DNA of 33,786 nucleotides, from contig JAPOQQ010000045.1 of assembly GCA_026710625.1 (NCBI GenBank), positions 1 to 33,786 of the forward strand. Reading direction: 5' to 3'. This stretch comes from Candidatus Dadabacteria bacterium (GTDB taxonomy: Bacteria; Desulfobacterota_D; UBA1144; Nemesobacterales; Nemesobacteraceae). Below are positions 1 to 8,139 of this stretch, piece after piece; the first letter of the stretch is position 1, and the number at the start of each line of letters is the position of its first letter. The position numbers and the translations under genes were made by a program. Below the pieces are notes generated by a model. The model was given only the letters and a program-made list of their open reading frames with translations, did not search any database and was not told where the DNA came from.

Positions 1-29
1 AATTTCATTTTTCTCTCCCGAATGGATAA

Positions 30-581
30 TTACGAATCAGCCGGAGTGGGGAACATGACCCTGTAGACGGCGAGGACCCTTCTCGTGGCTTGTGAAAAAG
101 ATCTTGCGCTTATCGTAGCCCCTGTAATGTTAGGAATTCCTTTTCCTACCTTCATTCTGTCCATCTTGGTCTTTCCTGGGAACAAGTTTATCCATTTTCC
201 GCTCGGCATGTAATCCGTGGGTTCAAAAAACGCGAGAGTTTCGGCGTGGCGAAGCGTTCCGTCAGGATTTATTACGAACATTACAGTTTCGGTAAGTGTT
301 CGAAGAGTGTGGGTATCGATGACCGCGTAGCCTGTCCCCTTCCCGCCTGATTTTGCTATGTAGAAGGTGTAGAGTCTTGAATCCACCTCGGCCTTAGCCA
401 TTTCGCGTACGCTCTCGGCCTGGCGCTCGGTAAGAAAAACATGTCTTTTTTCTATCTCTTCTGCTTCAGGGAAAACGAGTTCAAGCGCCTTGCCCTTGGT
501 AAGAAAGACCTTGGCGGAGACATCTCCCGCACCATGCAGAAAAAACAAAAGCGTTATTAGAATAAGGATTCTTATGCTCAT
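30..581 (-). CDS. Periplasmic FMN-binding domain protein
   Basis: A 183-residue exported protein with a hydrophobic N-terminal signal (about residues 3-22) and a C-terminal FMN-binding domain of the kind found in RnfG, NqrC and related electron carriers. The diagnostic motif is TGATIS at residues 153-158. In the family the Thr of GAT (here T156) receives FMN through a phosphoester bond made by the flavin transferase ApbE. The usual motif is Dxx(S/T)GAT; here the Asp position is Pro150, so flavinylation is less certain. The protein lies downstream of a porin on the same strand and across a divergent spacer from a cytochrome c/FTR1 permease. I infer a periplasmic redox role linked to iron handling. 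The ATG lies 6 nt after a strong stem-loop, with no clear Shine-Dalgarno sequence. Confidence 0.8.
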   Translation of the reverse strand: MSIRILILITLLFFLHGAGDVSAKVFLTKGKALELVFPEAEEIEKRHVFLTERQAESVREMAKAEVDSRLYTFYIAKSGGKGTGYAVIDTHTLRTLTETVMFVINPDGTLRHAETLAFFEPTDYMPSGKWINLFPGKTKMDRMKVGKGIPNITGATISARSFSQATRRVLAVYRVMFPTPADS

Positions 582-587
582 GATGGA

Positions 588-623
588 ACAAGGGCAACAT
601 TCTATCTTGAATATTGCCCTTGT
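588..623 (-). promoter_or_regulatory. Strong stem-loop just upstream of the FMN-binding gene start
   Basis: Perfect 10-bp arms (588-597 ACAAGGGCAA and 614-623 TTGCCCTTGT) are extended, after one mismatch, by 4 more pairs (599-602 with 609-612), leaving a 6-nt loop. In the transcript the hairpin ends 6 nt before the ATG at 581, with no T-run after it, so it is not an intrinsic terminator. It may control ribosome access or stabilise a processed mRNA. The structure is visible; the role is inference. Confidence 0.55.
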
Positions 624-654
624 GAAGAGAGAGAAAAGAGAGAGAAAAAAAGAA

Positions 655-680
655 GCATAAACCCGCGCCCGTTTATCGCG
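655..680 (-). terminator. Probable intrinsic terminator or attenuator after the porin gene
   Basis: Reading the minus strand, an ATAAAC/GTTTAT stem extended by a GC/GC pair around a one-base bulge encloses a GGGCGCGG loop. A T-rich tract (654-644) follows. The stem is short, so termination may be partial, lowering expression of the FMN-binding gene downstream. Confidence 0.4.
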
Positions 681-697
681 GATTTAAGTCCTGTATC

Positions 698-2011
698 CTA
701 AAACACATATCCAAGCCCGAAATTAAACTGATCCGTTGCCTCATCCGCCGCGTTGTCAAGCTTCTGATATTCGGCTTTTACGACCACGTTTGAAATCGGC
801 TTATAATTTATCCCGAAAGTATATTGGGTTCTTTCATTCGCAGGGTTTCTTTCAAACCCGGCGGGAACATCCTTCTGTGTATCAAATTTTTCATACCGGA
901 AAAAAGGCGCCAAGTACTCCATGTACGTGCTTCCGGAATTAAGCAGAGAGAAAATATTGTATCCTCCGAGAACATACCAGCCGGACTGTTCTTCCCCGAC
1001 GGATTTGTTGCCCACAAGCCCGTTGTTCTGGTTTATAAGCTCGGCGTCATCGAGCTTGGTCCAGACCGACAGCGCTCTTAGGTCAAGTCCCGCGTACTGA
1101 AACTGCGCGTCCACCTCGTACATCCGGAAGAGTCCGTCTATTGTCTGGCCGTTAACTTCTTCGTCCTGACCCGTATTGCCGTAGAACATGGACCCTCCGA
1201 TTTTGAGTCCCGGAATCGGATCGTACTCAAGCCTTCCGACAAAGGCTATGTCATCGAATCTTGCCCTGTTACCCTTGACCCGGAGACCTCTGTTGTCCGA
1301 TGCCTTGAATCCTCGAGAGTCGGCACTCGACATTGCATAGGTCCTGTACGAAAGTGCCCCGGCACTGCCTAGGTCAAACGTTCCGTGCGCTCCGGCTCCG
1401 GCCTCTCTCCAGGTACTCGGAATTATCCGTCTCTCCACCTCGGGTCGCCCCACTCCGTAAAAGGTCGTCGGCTCGTGAATTTCGTTTACGACTCCGAAAG
1501 GGGTCAGGAGAAGTCCGCCCCGAAGGTTAAACTCATCGCTTATAAGAAAATCAAGCAGCGCGAACTCAACCGATGCCGACCCCTCTTTTCCGTCTTTGTT
1601 GCTCCCTGTAGTGCCGTGTTCAAACTCTATTTCCGAGTTGAAAACTATGTGGTCGTTGTACTTGTAGCCGTTATAGAGAACCAGCCTCAGGGTATCCACT
1701 ATGTTGTGCGAATCCTCTTTTACGTTGGCTACAAGCAGCTCGCCGTATCCTCCGAACGATACTCCCTGATCAACCCTGTAGACTTTTGAAGCCGCCGGAG
1801 CCACTCCGAATTCCGTTTCATAGACTGGAGGCTCCGTTACCGAAGCCGATTTAATGGCTTCTATCTCGTCTGCGAGAACCTTTATCTGTTCCTCAAGCTT
1901 TTTAATCCTTTCCTCAGAAGCTGGGCGTGCCAGAGAAACCTGCGTGCCCGCTAGTGAAAAGATCAGGAAAAAGGCAAAAAACATTCTCCACCGTTTCGTA
2001 TAATTCACCAT
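698..2011 (-). CDS. Outer-membrane porin-like beta-barrel protein
   Basis: A 437-residue protein with a signal peptide (about residues 1-28, ending near SLA). A short predicted coiled coil follows (about 32-55, rich in Glu, Lys, Leu and Ile), as in trimeric porins that keep a periplasmic stalk. The rest alternates polar and aromatic residues in beta-barrel style, beginning near GGYGELLVANV. The protein ends in Tyr-Val-Phe, the C-terminal aromatic signal recognised by the BAM machinery. The start is supported by an AAGGAGGA ribosome-binding site. It is divergent from the cytochrome c/FTR1 gene and upstream of the FMN-binding gene, which suggests a role in entry of iron or another ion. The substrate cannot be read from the sequence. 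Confidence 0.75.
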   Translation of the reverse strand: MVNYTKRWRMFFAFFLIFSLAGTQVSLARPASEERIKKLEEQIKVLADEIEAIKSASVTEPPVYETEFGVAPAASKVYRVDQGVSFGGYGELLVANVKEDSHNIVDTLRLVLYNGYKYNDHIVFNSEIEFEHGTTGSNKDGKEGSASVEFALLDFLISDEFNLRGGLLLTPFGVVNEIHEPTTFYGVGRPEVERRIIPSTWREAGAGAHGTFDLGSAGALSYRTYAMSSADSRGFKASDNRGLRVKGNRARFDDIAFVGRLEYDPIPGLKIGGSMFYGNTGQDEEVNGQTIDGLFRMYEVDAQFQYAGLDLRALSVWTKLDDAELINQNNGLVGNKSVGEEQSGWYVLGGYNIFSLLNSGSTYMEYLAPFFRYEKFDTQKDVPAGFERNPANERTQYTFGINYKPISNVVVKAEYQKLDNAADEATDQFNFGLGYVF

Positions 2012-2056
2012 CTGTTAACATCCTCCTTTTAGGATTTATTAGGCTTGCAGAACTAA

Positions 2057-2082
2057 TAGATATTATGGATATTTAATATCTA
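2057..2082. promoter_or_regulatory. 26-bp inverted repeat, candidate operator in the divergent spacer
   Basis: Perfect 8-bp arms TAGATATT and AATATCTA are separated by 10 bp. The repeat sits 46 bp upstream of the porin start, where a repressor could act on it. The AT-rich, GATA-like composition recalls Fur-type boxes, but it is not a clear match to the Fur consensus, so the regulator is unknown. Confidence 0.45.
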
Positions 2083-2122
2083 CGATGCAGATGAATAACA
2101 TTATGGAGTGAGGATGTCAAGA

Positions 2123-2139
2123 ATATTTTTTAAAAATAT
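2123..2139. promoter_or_regulatory. AT-only inverted repeat, candidate operator or UP-like element
   Basis: Arms ATATTTTT and AAAAATAT flank a single central T, in the middle of the spacer between the porin and permease genes. Being pure A/T, it could be a regulator site, an UP-like element or simply an easily melted tract. Confidence 0.3.
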
Positions 2140-2227
2140 CTGCGAAGAAAAAAATCAGCTGGATTGCCCGTCTGGCTTCCTCTTTCCTGTCGAAGATCAA
2201 GGGGAAAAATAATGGCAACAGGAATTA

Positions 2228-2256
2228 TTGACAATAAAGGTCTAGAATGGTAAAAA
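2228..2256 (+). promoter_or_regulatory. Candidate sigma-70 promoter for the cytochrome c/FTR1 gene
   Basis: A perfect TTGACA at 2228-2233 is followed by 17 bp and TAAAAA (2251-2256, 4 of 6 matches to TATAAT). This would give a leader of about 35 nt. A small CCCC-AGAT-GGGG hairpin at 2271-2282 overlaps the GGGGAG ribosome-binding sequence. Confidence 0.4.
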
Positions 2257-2297
2257 GTACCTTCCCTTATCCCCAGATGGGGAGATATCCGTAGATT

Positions 2298-4232
2298 ATG
2301 CTTAAAAAAAGTTTCTTCTGTTTGTCCGTTCTCATATTCTTTCTTCTTCCTCAGCTTTCCTACGCCGGAGAGATAGACAGGGTCCTCTCTCTTGTCGATT
2401 ACATAGGAGGAGATTACTCAAACGCCGTAAAAGATGGGGAGATAGTAAACGAATTTGAGTATCAGGAGATGCTGGATTTCTCTTCTGCCGCGGTTCACCT
2501 GTGGGAAAAGACGGCTGAGAAGGGAGAAAAAACGGCTGATTTTTCCGAAAAATTTGCGCGGCTGCACTCAATCATAGTATCCAAAGGTCCTGTCTCCGAT
2601 GTGGAAAGTCTTGCCAATGAGCTTAAGGGGCGGATCATTTCAGCCTATGACATCAAGCCTTACCCGGCGAAGATTCCGGATTACGAAAGCGGAAAGGCGC
2701 TTTACGCGGAGAACTGTTCCTCATGTCATGGGATTTCCGGAAGGGGAGATGGGGTTCTCTCTAAAAACCTTAACCCTCCCGCCACGGATTTTACAGATCC
2801 CGACATAAATCTTGGATTTTCCCCTTTTAAAGTTTACAACACCGCCACTTTCGGGATCGAAGGCACCGCCATGACCTCGTTTGAAAATGTGCTTGACGAT
2901 TCGCAGAAGTGGGACGTGGCGTTTTACGTTCTCTCACTTGGGTACCCGGATGTTCCAAAGGGCGGGAATGGGTTGGGGGGGACACCCCGGAACATTCCGA
3001 ACGATATGAGAAAACTTGAGAATCTCGCCCTCGCAAGCAACGCGGAAATCCTGCTGGATGCTGATACCGGGGGCCATGACGAAGACATTCTTTTTTACCT
3101 TAGAACCGCTTATTTTCGGGACGGGATTGCCGGGGGAGCTTCCGAGGCTATTGCCCATACCCTTGGTAAGCTTGAGAAAGCCATCGATCTTTACGAGGCC
3201 GGCAGAAAGGATGAGGCATTAAGTGAAGCTCTCGACGGGTACCTGGAGGGCTTTCAGAAAATCGAGCCCGCCTTGGTCTCGAAAAAAAGATCACTTGTTT
3301 TTGAGGTTGAGAAGAAAATGGGGTTTTTCAGGTCATGGGTAATGTCAGAGAGGGACTCGTCTGAGCTTCGTGATCTGAAAGCGAGCATAGAGAAGGACCT
3401 GCTCGAATCGGAACGTATCCTAAAAGGCGGTTCGTCTCTCGGCAAATACCTGAGCTTCGTTAATTCCTTTGCCATAATACTGAGAGAAGCCCTTGAGGCT
3501 CTGCTGATAATCGCGGCAATTATCGCCGCTTTGGCGCATTCGGGAAACCGCGGGATGATCAGGTACGTTCACTACGGATGGGTGGTTGCCCTTTTAGCGG
3601 GTTTGGCCACATGGGTTGCGGCTAGAACCGTGATAGATATCTCGGGAGCGAGAAGGGAGATTGTAGAGGGAGCAACTTCTCTTTTGGCGGCCGTGGTTCT
3701 TTTCTACGTGAGCTATTGGCTTGTCTCAAAAGCGGACGTGAAAAAATGGAAGGAATACGTCCGCTCCAAAACCCAGGGAGCACTTACCCGCAGAAGCGGG
3801 CTTACTCTTGCCTTCGTTTCATTCCTGGCCGTTTACAGGGAGGCTTTTGAGACGCTGCTTTTCTACCAGGCGCTTTTCTACCAGACCGGTTCCTCCACGC
3901 CCCACGTGATCTACGGACTTGTCGCGGGAGTAGCGGTTGTGTTCGTAATAGCTTTTCTTATGTACAGGTTTACTCTCAGGATTCCTCTTAAGTACTTCTT
4001 TTCCTTCACAAGCATTTTCCTTTATCTGCTCTGCTTCATACTGCTTGGCAAGGGAATACTGGAATTTCAGGAATCGGGAATTATTTCTTCAACCTCAGCG
4101 GATTTCATTCCTTACATGGATATTCTCGGGATATATCCCACTTATGAAACCGCGATTCCCCAAGCTGTTCTGCTTGTCCTTGCCTTTTTGCTATTTGCAC
4201 GAAATTACGTCTACCGGGAAAAACATTCCTAA
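2298..4232 (+). CDS. Cytochrome c/FTR1 family iron permease fusion
   Basis: A 644-residue fusion. A signal peptide (about 1-23) is followed by a c-type cytochrome domain with the haem site CSSCH at residues 140-144 and a likely axial Met192 in the GTAMTSF segment. A Gly-rich linker (221-229) and a helical region (about 270-375) lead to an FTR1-type membrane domain (about 385-640). This carries the REALE (396-400) and REAFE (513-517) motifs in membrane helices; the RExxE Glu residues bind iron in the FTR1/EfeU family. A third RExxE, REIVE, is at 453-457. Known relatives couple ferrous iron oxidation to ferric iron permeation; the attached cytochrome probably accepts the electron. The divergent porin and FMN-binding genes fit an iron-uptake and electron-transfer locus. 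The linker DNA contains a G-quadruplex motif. Confidence 0.92.
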   Translation: MLKKSFFCLSVLIFFLLPQLSYAGEIDRVLSLVDYIGGDYSNAVKDGEIVNEFEYQEMLDFSSAAVHLWEKTAEKGEKTADFSEKFARLHSIIVSKGPVSDVESLANELKGRIISAYDIKPYPAKIPDYESGKALYAENCSSCHGISGRGDGVLSKNLNPPATDFTDPDINLGFSPFKVYNTATFGIEGTAMTSFENVLDDSQKWDVAFYVLSLGYPDVPKGGNGLGGTPRNIPNDMRKLENLALASNAEILLDADTGGHDEDILFYLRTAYFRDGIAGGASEAIAHTLGKLEKAIDLYEAGRKDEALSEALDGYLEGFQKIEPALVSKKRSLVFEVEKKMGFFRSWVMSERDSSELRDLKASIEKDLLESERILKGGSSLGKYLSFVNSFAIILREALEALLIIAAIIAALAHSGNRGMIRYVHYGWVVALLAGLATWVAARTVIDISGARREIVEGATSLLAAVVLFYVSYWLVSKADVKKWKEYVRSKTQGALTRRSGLTLAFVSFLAVYREAFETLLFYQALFYQTGSSTPHVIYGLVAGVAVVFVIAFLMYRFTLRIPLKYFFSFTSIFLYLLCFILLGKGILEFQESGIISSTSADFIPYMDILGIYPTYETAIPQAVLLVLAFLLFARNYVYREKHS

Positions 4233-4303
4233 GCTGCGGACGGCACTCAAAACGCGGCATCTCGCGGGTGCTGTCTTTCAGCAAGTATAAATATGCACTG
4301 ATC

Positions 4304-4543
4304 ATGAGTCCTACGGTGTTCAAAGAAAGAGGGTATCGATTCTTCTTTTTCTCAAGGGAAGAACAACGAATTCATATCCATGTAGTATCCGGTGACGGTG
4401 AGGCGAAGTTTTGGCTTGAGCCCAAAATTGAGTTAGCAAAAAATTATCGTTATTCTATACATCAACTGAAGGAGATTGAATTACTCGTGGAGGCTCATTA
4501 CGATGAACTTGTCGCAGCATGGAAGCAGCATTTCGGCAGTTGA
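4304..4543 (+). CDS. DUF4160 domain protein
   Basis: A 79-residue protein beginning MSPTVFKERGYRFFFFS, matching the DUF4160 pattern. It has the conserved IHIHV segment, the GEAKFWLEP core and a C-terminal helix ending in AWKQHFG. I chose the ATG at 4304 because family members start at this Pro-Thr-Val segment; an upstream in-frame ATG at 4268 is less likely. Its 3' end overlaps the DUF2442 gene by 41 bp, the standard arrangement for this pair. DUF4160/DUF2442 pairs are often discussed as toxin-antitoxin-like, but no activity is established that I can cite. The pair is more AT-rich than the flanking permease and tig genes, which suggests acquisition. Confidence 0.85.
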   Translation: MSPTVFKERGYRFFFFSREEQRIHIHVVSGDGEAKFWLEPKIELAKNYRYSIHQLKEIELLVEAHYDELVAAWKQHFGS

Positions 4544-4769
4544 GGTGACAAATATCTCTGTTCATGGAGTATGGCTTCTGGCTCACGGAAAAGAGTTATT
4601 TATGTCTTATGATGATTTTCCTTGGTTCAGGGATCAGTCTGTGAAATCAATCATTAATGTTGAAGAATCGTCACCAGGCCATTTCTATTGGCCCGATATT
4701 GATGTTGACGTTACGGAAGAAATAATTGAAAATCCTGCAAAGTTCCCCCTAAAAGCAAAGAGCAAATAA
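4503..4769 (+). CDS. DUF2442 domain protein
   Basis: An 88-residue protein with the DUF2442 signature: a VTNISVHGVWLL strand pair, LFMSYDDFPWFRD, a variable middle, and YWPDIDVDV followed by a short tail ENPAKFPL. The start is placed at ATG 4503, inside the DUF4160 gene; an earlier ATG at 4476 is possible. The 41-bp overlap implies translational coupling. Function is unknown; it is the usual partner of DUF4160 proteins and may bind DNA or its partner. Confidence 0.85.
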   Translation: MNLSQHGSSISAVEVTNISVHGVWLLAHGKELFMSYDDFPWFRDQSVKSIINVEESSPGHFYWPDIDVDVTEEIIENPAKFPLKAKSK

Positions 4770-4839
4770 CGAATATATCAGCATCCCAGAGAGAAGATTG
4801 CTTTATCTGGAAATTATTTACCGAGAGGTCTTAAACTAA

Positions 4840-6147
4840 ATGAAAATAGATATTGAAGATATTGACAGCACCAGAAAAAAGATAAGGGTTTCTCTTTCTT
4901 CAGAGCAGGTCGCGGAAAAAAGAAATTCCGTGTTCCGCGATGTTATGGGGGGAGTGAGCGTCAAAGGGTTTAGAAAGGGGAAGGTCCCCCGTCACGTGGT
5001 CGAGTCCATGTACGGAAAGGAGGTAGATCAGGAAACCGCATCTAGCCTTGTCTCGGAGACCCTATCCGAAGCCCTTGCGCAGCGCTCGCTTTTGCCGGTA
5101 ACGCGTCCCGACATTACGGAAATGGGTGAGGTAAAGACCGGAGAGGAGTTTGCTTATTCGGCTGAATTCGAGGTGATTCCCGATTTTGAGCTTTCCGAGT
5201 ACAGCTCGATTCCAGTGAAGAAAACCGCCCGTCAGGCGACCGAGGAGGACATAGACGCCGAGGTACAGAAACTAAGGGAAAGGTCCGCGCAGTCAAGGCT
5301 TATCGAGGAGGACCGTCCTGCCAAGGAAGGTGATTACGTCTTTGTAGACTACAGCGGTACGTTTGAGGACGGGGAGACCATAGACGATCTTAGCAGGCAG
5401 AACGTGAGATTCTTGCTGGGCGAAGAACAGTTTGCACCCGAATTCGAAGAAAACCTGCTTGGGAAAAAGGCGGGCGAGGAAGCTGAATTCTCGGTTTCCT
5501 ACCCGGAGGATTTCCTGATATCCGAGGCCGCCGGGAAAACCGTCAGTTTCACCGTCAAGGTAAATGAGATTCATGACAGAATTCTTCCCGAGGCGGACGA
5601 TGATTTCGCGAAGGATTTCGATGTCGAGGGCATCTCTGAGTTGCGAGAGGCCATAAAGGAGCAGCTTGAGCGCCTTCACGAAGACGAACAGCTCTCATCC
5701 ATGAGGGATCAGATAGTCGACGACCTTCTCTCAAAAAACCAGTTCGACGTTCCTCGGTCGCTGCTTGAAAAGGAGGAGGAAAGCCTTAGAGCGAGATTCC
5801 TCTCCGACATGCAGAGAGGCGGAGTCGCGGAGCCCGAGATCGGGGAGGACGTGGCACCGAAGTTCACCGAGAAGGCTGCCGAGAGCGTCAGGACATCCAT
5901 AATTCTCGGCCGCATCGCTCAGAAGGAGAACGTGAGAGTTACCCGCAAGCAGTTAAACGAGCACATAGACCGCCTCGCCGCCTCATACAATCTCCCCCCG
6001 GATCAGGTACACAAGGCTTATGAACAGCCAGGGACTATGGAGCATCTGGAATCCCAGATCAAAACCCGTGGAGTCTTGGATCTTCTCCTGGAGCGGGCCC
6101 AGATTGAGGAAGTGGAAGGTGAACCTGCGCAGATTGACAAGGAATAA
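4840..6147 (+). CDS. tig: Trigger factor, ribosome-associated chaperone and prolyl isomerase
   Basis: A 435-residue protein with full trigger-factor architecture. The N-terminal ribosome-binding domain contains the signature GFRKGKVP at residues 43-50, which docks at the exit tunnel by protein L23. An FKBP-type PPIase domain (about 155-245, with [15 protein letters not shown]) follows, then a long helical C-terminal chaperone domain. The protein binds nascent chains in the cytoplasm. A GAGAGG sequence upstream supports the ATG at 4840. It precedes clpP and clpX, a very common gene order. The last codons of tig contain the -35 element of the clpP promoter. Confidence 0.97.
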   Translation: MKIDIEDIDSTRKKIRVSLSSEQVAEKRNSVFRDVMGGVSVKGFRKGKVPRHVVESMYGKEVDQETASSLVSETLSEALAQRSLLPVTRPDITEMGEVKTGEEFAYSAEFEVIPDFELSEYSSIPVKKTARQATEEDIDAEVQKLRERSAQSRLIEEDRPAKEGDYVFVDYSGTFEDGETIDDLSRQNVRFLLGEEQFAPEFEENLLGKKAGEEAEFSVSYPEDFLISEAAGKTVSFTVKVNEIHDRILPEADDDFAKDFDVEGISELREAIKEQLERLHEDEQLSSMRDQIVDDLLSKNQFDVPRSLLEKEEESLRARFLSDMQRGGVAEPEIGEDVAPKFTEKAAESVRTSIILGRIAQKENVRVTRKQLNEHIDRLAASYNLPPDQVHKAYEQPGTMEHLESQIKTRGVLDLLLERAQIEEVEGEPAQIDKE

Positions 6148-6163
6148 CCCGCTTAGTTATAAT
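6134..6163 (+). promoter_or_regulatory. Consensus sigma-70 promoter for clpP, apparently leaderless
   Basis: TTGACA (6134-6139) and TATAAT (6158-6163) are both perfect matches, 18 bp apart. The -35 lies within the final codons of tig. The clpP ATG at 6171 begins 8 nt after the -10, just where transcription should start, and no Shine-Dalgarno sequence precedes it. The sequence therefore predicts a leaderless or near-leaderless clpP message. Confidence 0.65.
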
Positions 6164-6170
6164 CGGTTTG

Positions 6171-6773
6171 ATGATAACCGATTTCATACCTTACGTTATT
6201 GAGCGTACTAGCAGGGGTGATCAGGGCTATGATATTTTCTCGAGGCTCCTTAAGGACAGAATCGTTTTTATAGGTTCTGATATAAACGATGCGGTAGCCA
6301 ACGTCGTCATTGCCCAGCTCCTTTTTCTTGAATCCGAGAACCCCGAGACGCCTATTTATCTCTACATAAATTCCCCCGGAGGGCATGTCACTTCCGGTCT
6401 TGCTATCTACGACACAATACAGTACGTAAAGCCCGAAGTTTCTACCATATGCATCGGGCAGGCGGTCAGCATGGCCGCGGTTCTTCTGGCAAGCGGCGCA
6501 TCTGGCAAAAGGTACGCGCTGCCTCACTCGAGGGTGATGATTCACCAGGTGCTCGGGGGTGTTTCCGGGCAGGCAAGCGACATAGAGATACACGCAAAGG
6601 AGATCGTCAGGGTGAAAAAGCAGCTCAATTCCATACTTGAGAAACACACCGGGCAGACTCTTGAGAAGATAGTGAGCGATACGGATAGAGACTTTTTCAT
6701 GACCGCTCAGGATTCTATTGATTACGGTATAGTGGATGCCATAATTACCGAAAGGGAGGAGGCGACCGGATGA
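6171..6773 (+). CDS. clpP: ATP-dependent Clp protease proteolytic subunit
   Basis: A 200-residue serine protease that forms the tetradecameric barrel of ClpXP. Counted from the ATG at 6171, the catalytic triad is Ser100 (in GQAVSMAA), His125 (in SRVMIHQ) and Asp174 (in DTDRDFF), with spacings identical to E. coli ClpP. GQAVSMAA is a slight variant of the usual GQAASMGA. The oxyanion and handle regions ([18 protein letters not shown]-like) are intact. There is almost no N-terminal propeptide. A TTG at 6168 is in frame, but ATG 6171 fits the promoter and family length better. The stop overlaps the clpX start (ATGA), so the two are translationally coupled. Confidence 0.97.
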   Translation: MITDFIPYVIERTSRGDQGYDIFSRLLKDRIVFIGSDINDAVANVVIAQLLFLESENPETPIYLYINSPGGHVTSGLAIYDTIQYVKPEVSTICIGQAVSMAAVLLASGASGKRYALPHSRVMIHQVLGGVSGQASDIEIHAKEIVRVKKQLNSILEKHTGQTLEKIVSDTDRDFFMTAQDSIDYGIVDAIITEREEATG

Positions 6774-8062
6774 GTCCTAAAAAAAGCAAGGAAGAAACGA
6801 AGCACTACTGTTCTTTCTGCGGGAAGAATCAGGAAGAGATCAACAAGCTCATAGCGGGTCACGGAGTCTATATCTGCGATGAGTGCATAGATCTCTGCAA
6901 CCAGATCATAGCGGAAGAAAAAACTAAGGACAGCGCTTTTCCGAAACCGAAGAAATCCTTTCCGACGCCACAGCAGATAAAGTCCTTTCTTGACGGTTAC
7001 ATAATAGGTCAGGAAACCGCTAAGAAAGTACTTTCCGTCGCAGTCTACAATCACTACAAGCGGATGCAGTTTAACGAATCCGGCAGGAGAAGAAGCGATA
7101 AAGTGGAGGTGGAGAAAAGCAACATACTTCTCATAGGTCCCACGGGTTCCGGAAAAACCCTGCTTGCGCAGACGCTGGCCAAGATTCTCGATGTTCCCTT
7201 CACCATAGTGGACGCTACCTGCTATACGGAAGCCGGCTATGTGGGCGAGGATGTGGAAAACATGATAGTGAGTCTGCTTCAGGCGGCAAACTACGATGTC
7301 GAAAAGGCTTCCCGTGGAGGCATTATCTATATAGACGAGATAGACAAGCTCACGCGCAAATCAAGCGACAGTCCCTCGATCACGAGGGATGTCTCGGGAG
7401 AGGGTGTGCAGCAGGCGTTGCTCAAGATAATGGAAGGGACTCTGGCAAATGTTCCTCCCAAGGGGGGAAGGAAGCATCCGCAGCAGGAATTTACTCAAGT
7501 GGACACCACGAACATCCTTTTCATATGCGGTGGTGCTTTCTGTGGCCTTGAGGACCTTATCCGCGCGAGGATCGGGGAGAAGTCAATCGGCTTCGGGGCT
7601 AAATTGTCAAACAGTTCTGGTGAGGACGAAAACAACCTCCTCAACAAGGTCCAGCCTGAGGACCTCATCCAGTTCGGACTGATTCCCGAATTCGTCGGTA
7701 GAGTCCCGGTTATCGCCAGTCTGAGCGAACTTACCGAAGAGCAGCTGGTCGAAATTCTGACCGAACCCAAAAACGCCATCGTGAAGCAGTTTGAGAAGAT
7801 GATGGAAATCGAGAAGGTGCAGCTGGAGATAACAGAAGATGCGAGAAAAGCTATCGCCAGGGAGGCCGTCTTGAGAAATACCGGAGCCAGGGGGCTTCGG
7901 GCCATCATAGAATCGATTATGCTTGAGGTTTTCTATGAAGTGCCTTCGCTAGAGGGGGTGACACGCTGCGTCATTGACGAGAGCGTTATAGCCGGGCGTA
8001 GCGATCCCAAGTTTTATTTTGAGAAATCGGATGAGGAAGCCCAGAAGCTGCTGGGGACATAG
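6770..8062 (+). CDS. clpX: ATP-dependent Clp protease ATP-binding subunit ClpX
   Basis: A 430-residue AAA+ unfoldase. The N-terminal zinc-binding domain has Cys14, Cys17, Cys36 and Cys39. Walker A is GPTGSGKT at 123-130, the pore loop is GYVG within [12 protein letters not shown], and Walker B is in [11 protein letters not shown] family sensor-2 segment ([10 protein letters not shown]) is present. The IGF-type loop (KSIGFGA) that docks on ClpP is intact, so it should pair with the overlapping clpP product. It recognises, unfolds and feeds substrates into ClpP in the cytoplasm. The gene starts within the clpP stop codon. Confidence 0.97.
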   Translation: MSPKKSKEETKHYCSFCGKNQEEINKLIAGHGVYICDECIDLCNQIIAEEKTKDSAFPKPKKSFPTPQQIKSFLDGYIIGQETAKKVLSVAVYNHYKRMQFNESGRRRSDKVEVEKSNILLIGPTGSGKTLLAQTLAKILDVPFTIVDATCYTEAGYVGEDVENMIVSLLQAANYDVEKASRGGIIYIDEIDKLTRKSSDSPSITRDVSGEGVQQALLKIMEGTLANVPPKGGRKHPQQEFTQVDTTNILFICGGAFCGLEDLIRARIGEKSIGFGAKLSNSSGEDENNLLNKVQPEDLIQFGLIPEFVGRVPVIASLSELTEEQLVEILTEPKNAIVKQFEKMMEIEKVQLEITEDARKAIAREAVLRNTGARGLRAIIESIMLEVFYEVPSLEGVTRCVIDESVIAGRSDPKFYFEKSDEEAQKLLGT

Positions 8063-8068
8063 AAGATT

Positions 8069-8082
8069 TCTCGCAAGCGAGA
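8069..8082. repeat. Short inverted repeat after clpX
   Basis: TCTCGC-AA-GCGAGA lies 7 nt after the clpX stop. It could form a hairpin at the end of the clpPX message, but no T-run follows, so it is not a standard intrinsic terminator. Confidence 0.35.
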
Positions 8083-8139
8083 GCTCCACTGCACCCGCAT
8101 CCCAATGATTCTCCTCGGAAACCGTTAATCCAGAAACCG

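Noticed and set aside
1385-1789. A 134-codon open frame on the plus strand opposite the porin gene
   Set aside because: It is antisense to a well-supported beta-barrel gene and shows no domain, signal peptide or ribosome-binding site.
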